DNA from: Thermocaproicibacter melissae
GTDB taxonomy: Bacteria; Bacillota; Clostridia; Oscillospirales; Acutalibacteraceae
Reading direction: 5' to 3'
Length of the DNA: 64,000 nt
Assembly (NCBI RefSeq): GCF_024498295.1
Contig: NZ_CP101827.1
Coordinates: 810,001-874,000 of the forward strand
A model generated the notes under the pieces. The model made no database searches. It saw only the letters and a program-made list of their open reading frames with translations, and was not told the DNA's origin. Positions 62,727-64,000 of this stretch are shown here, one piece after another (position 1 is the stretch's first letter; every line of letters starts with the position of its first letter). The position numbers were made by a program, and so were the translations under genes.

Positions 62727-63908
62727 ATGGTTTCACTTTTACTTGTAATTATCTACCTTGCATTTATCAGTTTAGGTCTGCCGGATTCCCTCCTTGGCTC
62801 TGCCTGGCCGGTTATGTACCGGCAATTTGATGTTCCGCTTTCTTATGCGGGAATTGTATCAATGATTATCGCCGGCGGCACGATTATTTCGAGCCTTCTG
62901 TCAGATCGACTGACAAGAAAGTTCGGTGCAGGGCTGGTAACCGCAATCAGTGTATTCCTCACAGCCGTGGCACTTTTTGGTTTTTCCCTTTCCAATTCGT
63001 TTCTTCTGCTCTGCATTTGGTCCGTGCCATACGGTTTGGGTGCAGGAGCGATAGACGCTGCACTGAACAATTATGTTGCTCTTCACTACGCAGCAAGACA
63101 CATGAGTTGGCTTCATTGTTGCTGGGGAATCGGTGCGTCAATCAGCCCAAATATCATGGGCTACTGCCTTGTGAACGGCTTCGGCTGGAATAATGGCTAT
63201 CGTTCGGTCGCCATCATTCAAATTGTCCTTTCGGCATTTCTTTTTCTTAGCCTGCCGCTTTGGAAAAGAAACAGCAGCGAGCCATCCGGCAGCGAAAAAA
63301 AATCTGCCAGTCTCGGTTTTGTGCAGACTTTAAGCATCACCGGAGTAAAATTCATTTTGCCCGCGTTTCTGGCGTATGGCGCTTTGGAAAGCACCGCCGG
63401 TTTATGGGCAAGCAGTTACTTAGTCAATGCGCGGGGAATCGACACAGACACTGCTGCGGAATTTGCCTCGCTTTTCTACTTTGGCATCACTTTCGGGCGG
63501 TTTCTGTGCGGGTTTGTTTCCGGGAAAATCGGAGACAAGCGCTTGATTCGCATTGGCAGCATCATCATTCTGGTTGGGATTGCCTTGCTTGGGTTGCCTT
63601 CCGGTGCCGATGGATTAGTTACAACCGGGCTTGTTGTTATCGGTTTTGGTTGTGCGCCAATCTACCCTTCTATCATCCACGCAACACCTGCCTTCTTCGG
63701 GGAAGAAAATTCTCAAGCAATCATCGGAATTCAAATGGCAAGTGCTTACATCGGCAGTACTTTTATGCCGCCGCTCTTTGGAGCGATTGCCAGTTACAGC
63801 AACATCCGGGTTTACCCGCTTTATCTGCTGTTCTTCTTGGTTCTTATGCTTGTAATGTCAGAACTTCTAAACAGAACGGTAGCAAAGAATCCAGTGACTG
63901 AGAATTAA
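62727..63908 (+). CDS. MFS transporter
   Basis: This 393-residue protein has 12 membrane helices and MFS motif-A-like segments (SDRLTRKFGAGL between helices 2 and 3; SGKIGDKRLIRIGS between 8 and 9). LHCCWGIGASISPNIMG resembles the FucP/YfkF-type sugar or drug MFS group. The substrate is unknown. The ATG follows TTGAGGT weakly. It lies 88 bases after the ThrE genes and may share their transcript. A terminator follows. Confidence 0.88.
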   Translation: MVSLLLVIIYLAFISLGLPDSLLGSAWPVMYRQFDVPLSYAGIVSMIIAGGTIISSLLSDRLTRKFGAGLVTAISVFLTAVALFGFSLSNSFLLLCIWSVPYGLGAGAIDAALNNYVALHYAARHMSWLHCCWGIGASISPNIMGYCLVNGFGWNNGYRSVAIIQIVLSAFLFLSLPLWKRNSSEPSGSEKKSASLGFVQTLSITGVKFILPAFLAYGALESTAGLWASSYLVNARGIDTDTAAEFASLFYFGITFGRFLCGFVSGKIGDKRLIRIGSIIILVGIALLGLPSGADGLVTTGLVVIGFGCAPIYPSIIHATPAFFGEENSQAIIGIQMASAYIGSTFMPPLFGAIASYSNIRVYPLYLLFFLVLMLVMSELLNRTVAKNPVTEN

Positions 63909-63921
63909 TTTGGAAAGACGA

Positions 63922-63951
63922 AAGCGCAGCACGTTTGTGCTGCGCTTTTAT
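63922..63951 (+). terminator. Terminator of the MFS gene
   Basis: AAAGCGCAGCAC (63922-63933) pairs with GTGCTGCGCTTT (63938-63949) around GTTT, with T residues after the stem. The remaining 50 bases to the window end hold nothing I can name. Confidence 0.85.
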
Positions 63952-64000
63952 GCGTTTATGGTTTTACCTTTCGAGACTTCCTTTCCATTTTGTAATTCCG

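Overview
The window looks like chromosomal DNA of a Gram-positive, low-to-medium GC anaerobe of the class Clostridia, most likely an Oscillospiraceae/Ruminococcaceae-type organism. I infer this from gene families and from the AGGAGG-like ribosome sites and TTGACA/TATAAT promoters; no rRNA is present to confirm it. Supporting families are the tilS-hpt-ftsH and gdpP-rplI-dnaB clusters, RNase J, an mcsA-mcsB pair, a PASTA kinase-like protein, a 2-hydroxyacyl-CoA dehydratase activase, ThyX instead of ThyA, a DUF1836 protein and a TSCPD protein. The region is dense and mostly housekeeping. I saw no tRNA, rRNA, CRISPR array or prophage.

Layout. 1-2167 (minus): a type IIA topoisomerase pair, A subunit cut by the window edge. 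2313-12062 (minus): a long run rnj-gdpP-rplI-dnaB-tilS-hpt-ftsH. 12382-16788: rnhA on plus, then minus-strand NYN-LOTUS protein, membrane nucleotide-sugar dehydratase, TSCPD protein and PHP phosphoesterase. 16822-23769 (minus): an ABC exporter pair, then a five-gene GntR-controlled ABC cluster. An IS1182-type element sits in the terminator between the two. 23910-27649 (minus): a zinc-ribbon/pseudokinase/PASTA membrane protein, a YebC-type regulator, and PyrB with a PyrI-like zinc tail. 27787-31984 (plus): a two-gene activase/dehydratase operon. 32143-34821 (plus): a membrane diguanylate cyclase cut in two by an IS256-type element. 34882-40665: pyrG, a lipoprotein cyclophilin, an S1-domain protein on plus, and mcsA-mcsB-TPR. 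40854: a 45-residue Cys/Gly-rich peptide gene. 41063-48715 (minus): an eight-gene run thyX-tmk-GNAT-DJ1-5FCL-mltG-U32-PBP. 48865-50042 (plus): two unknown genes. 50084-52889 (minus): PcrA helicase and an orphan OadG-like protein. 53035-56535 (plus): AraC regulator, DUF1836 protein, asnB. 56599-59447 (minus): murE-murF. 59754-63908 (plus): radical SAM protein, split ThrE exporter, MFS transporter.

How the parts fit. Several blocks serve envelope growth and its control (murE-murF, PBP, mltG, PASTA pseudokinase, GdpP for c-di-AMP turnover). Others serve pyrimidine supply (pyrB, pyrG, thyX, tmk), RNA turnover (RNase J, RNase H, NYN) and replication and repair (DnaB, PcrA, topoisomerase). The most notable observations are: (i) a transmembrane PASTA protein whose kinase domain has lost the three canonical catalytic residues; (ii) a McsB-like arginine kinase with several substrate/ATP-binding motif residues replaced, beside a McsA lacking the usual C-terminal UVR region and a TPR partner; (iii) two insertion sequences with exact target duplications, one rebuilding an intact diguanylate cyclase on excision, the other duplicating a whole terminator hairpin; (iv) a strong palindromic operator over the promoter of the ABC/GntR cluster; (v) a hairpin that hides the ribosome site of a penicillin-binding protein gene.
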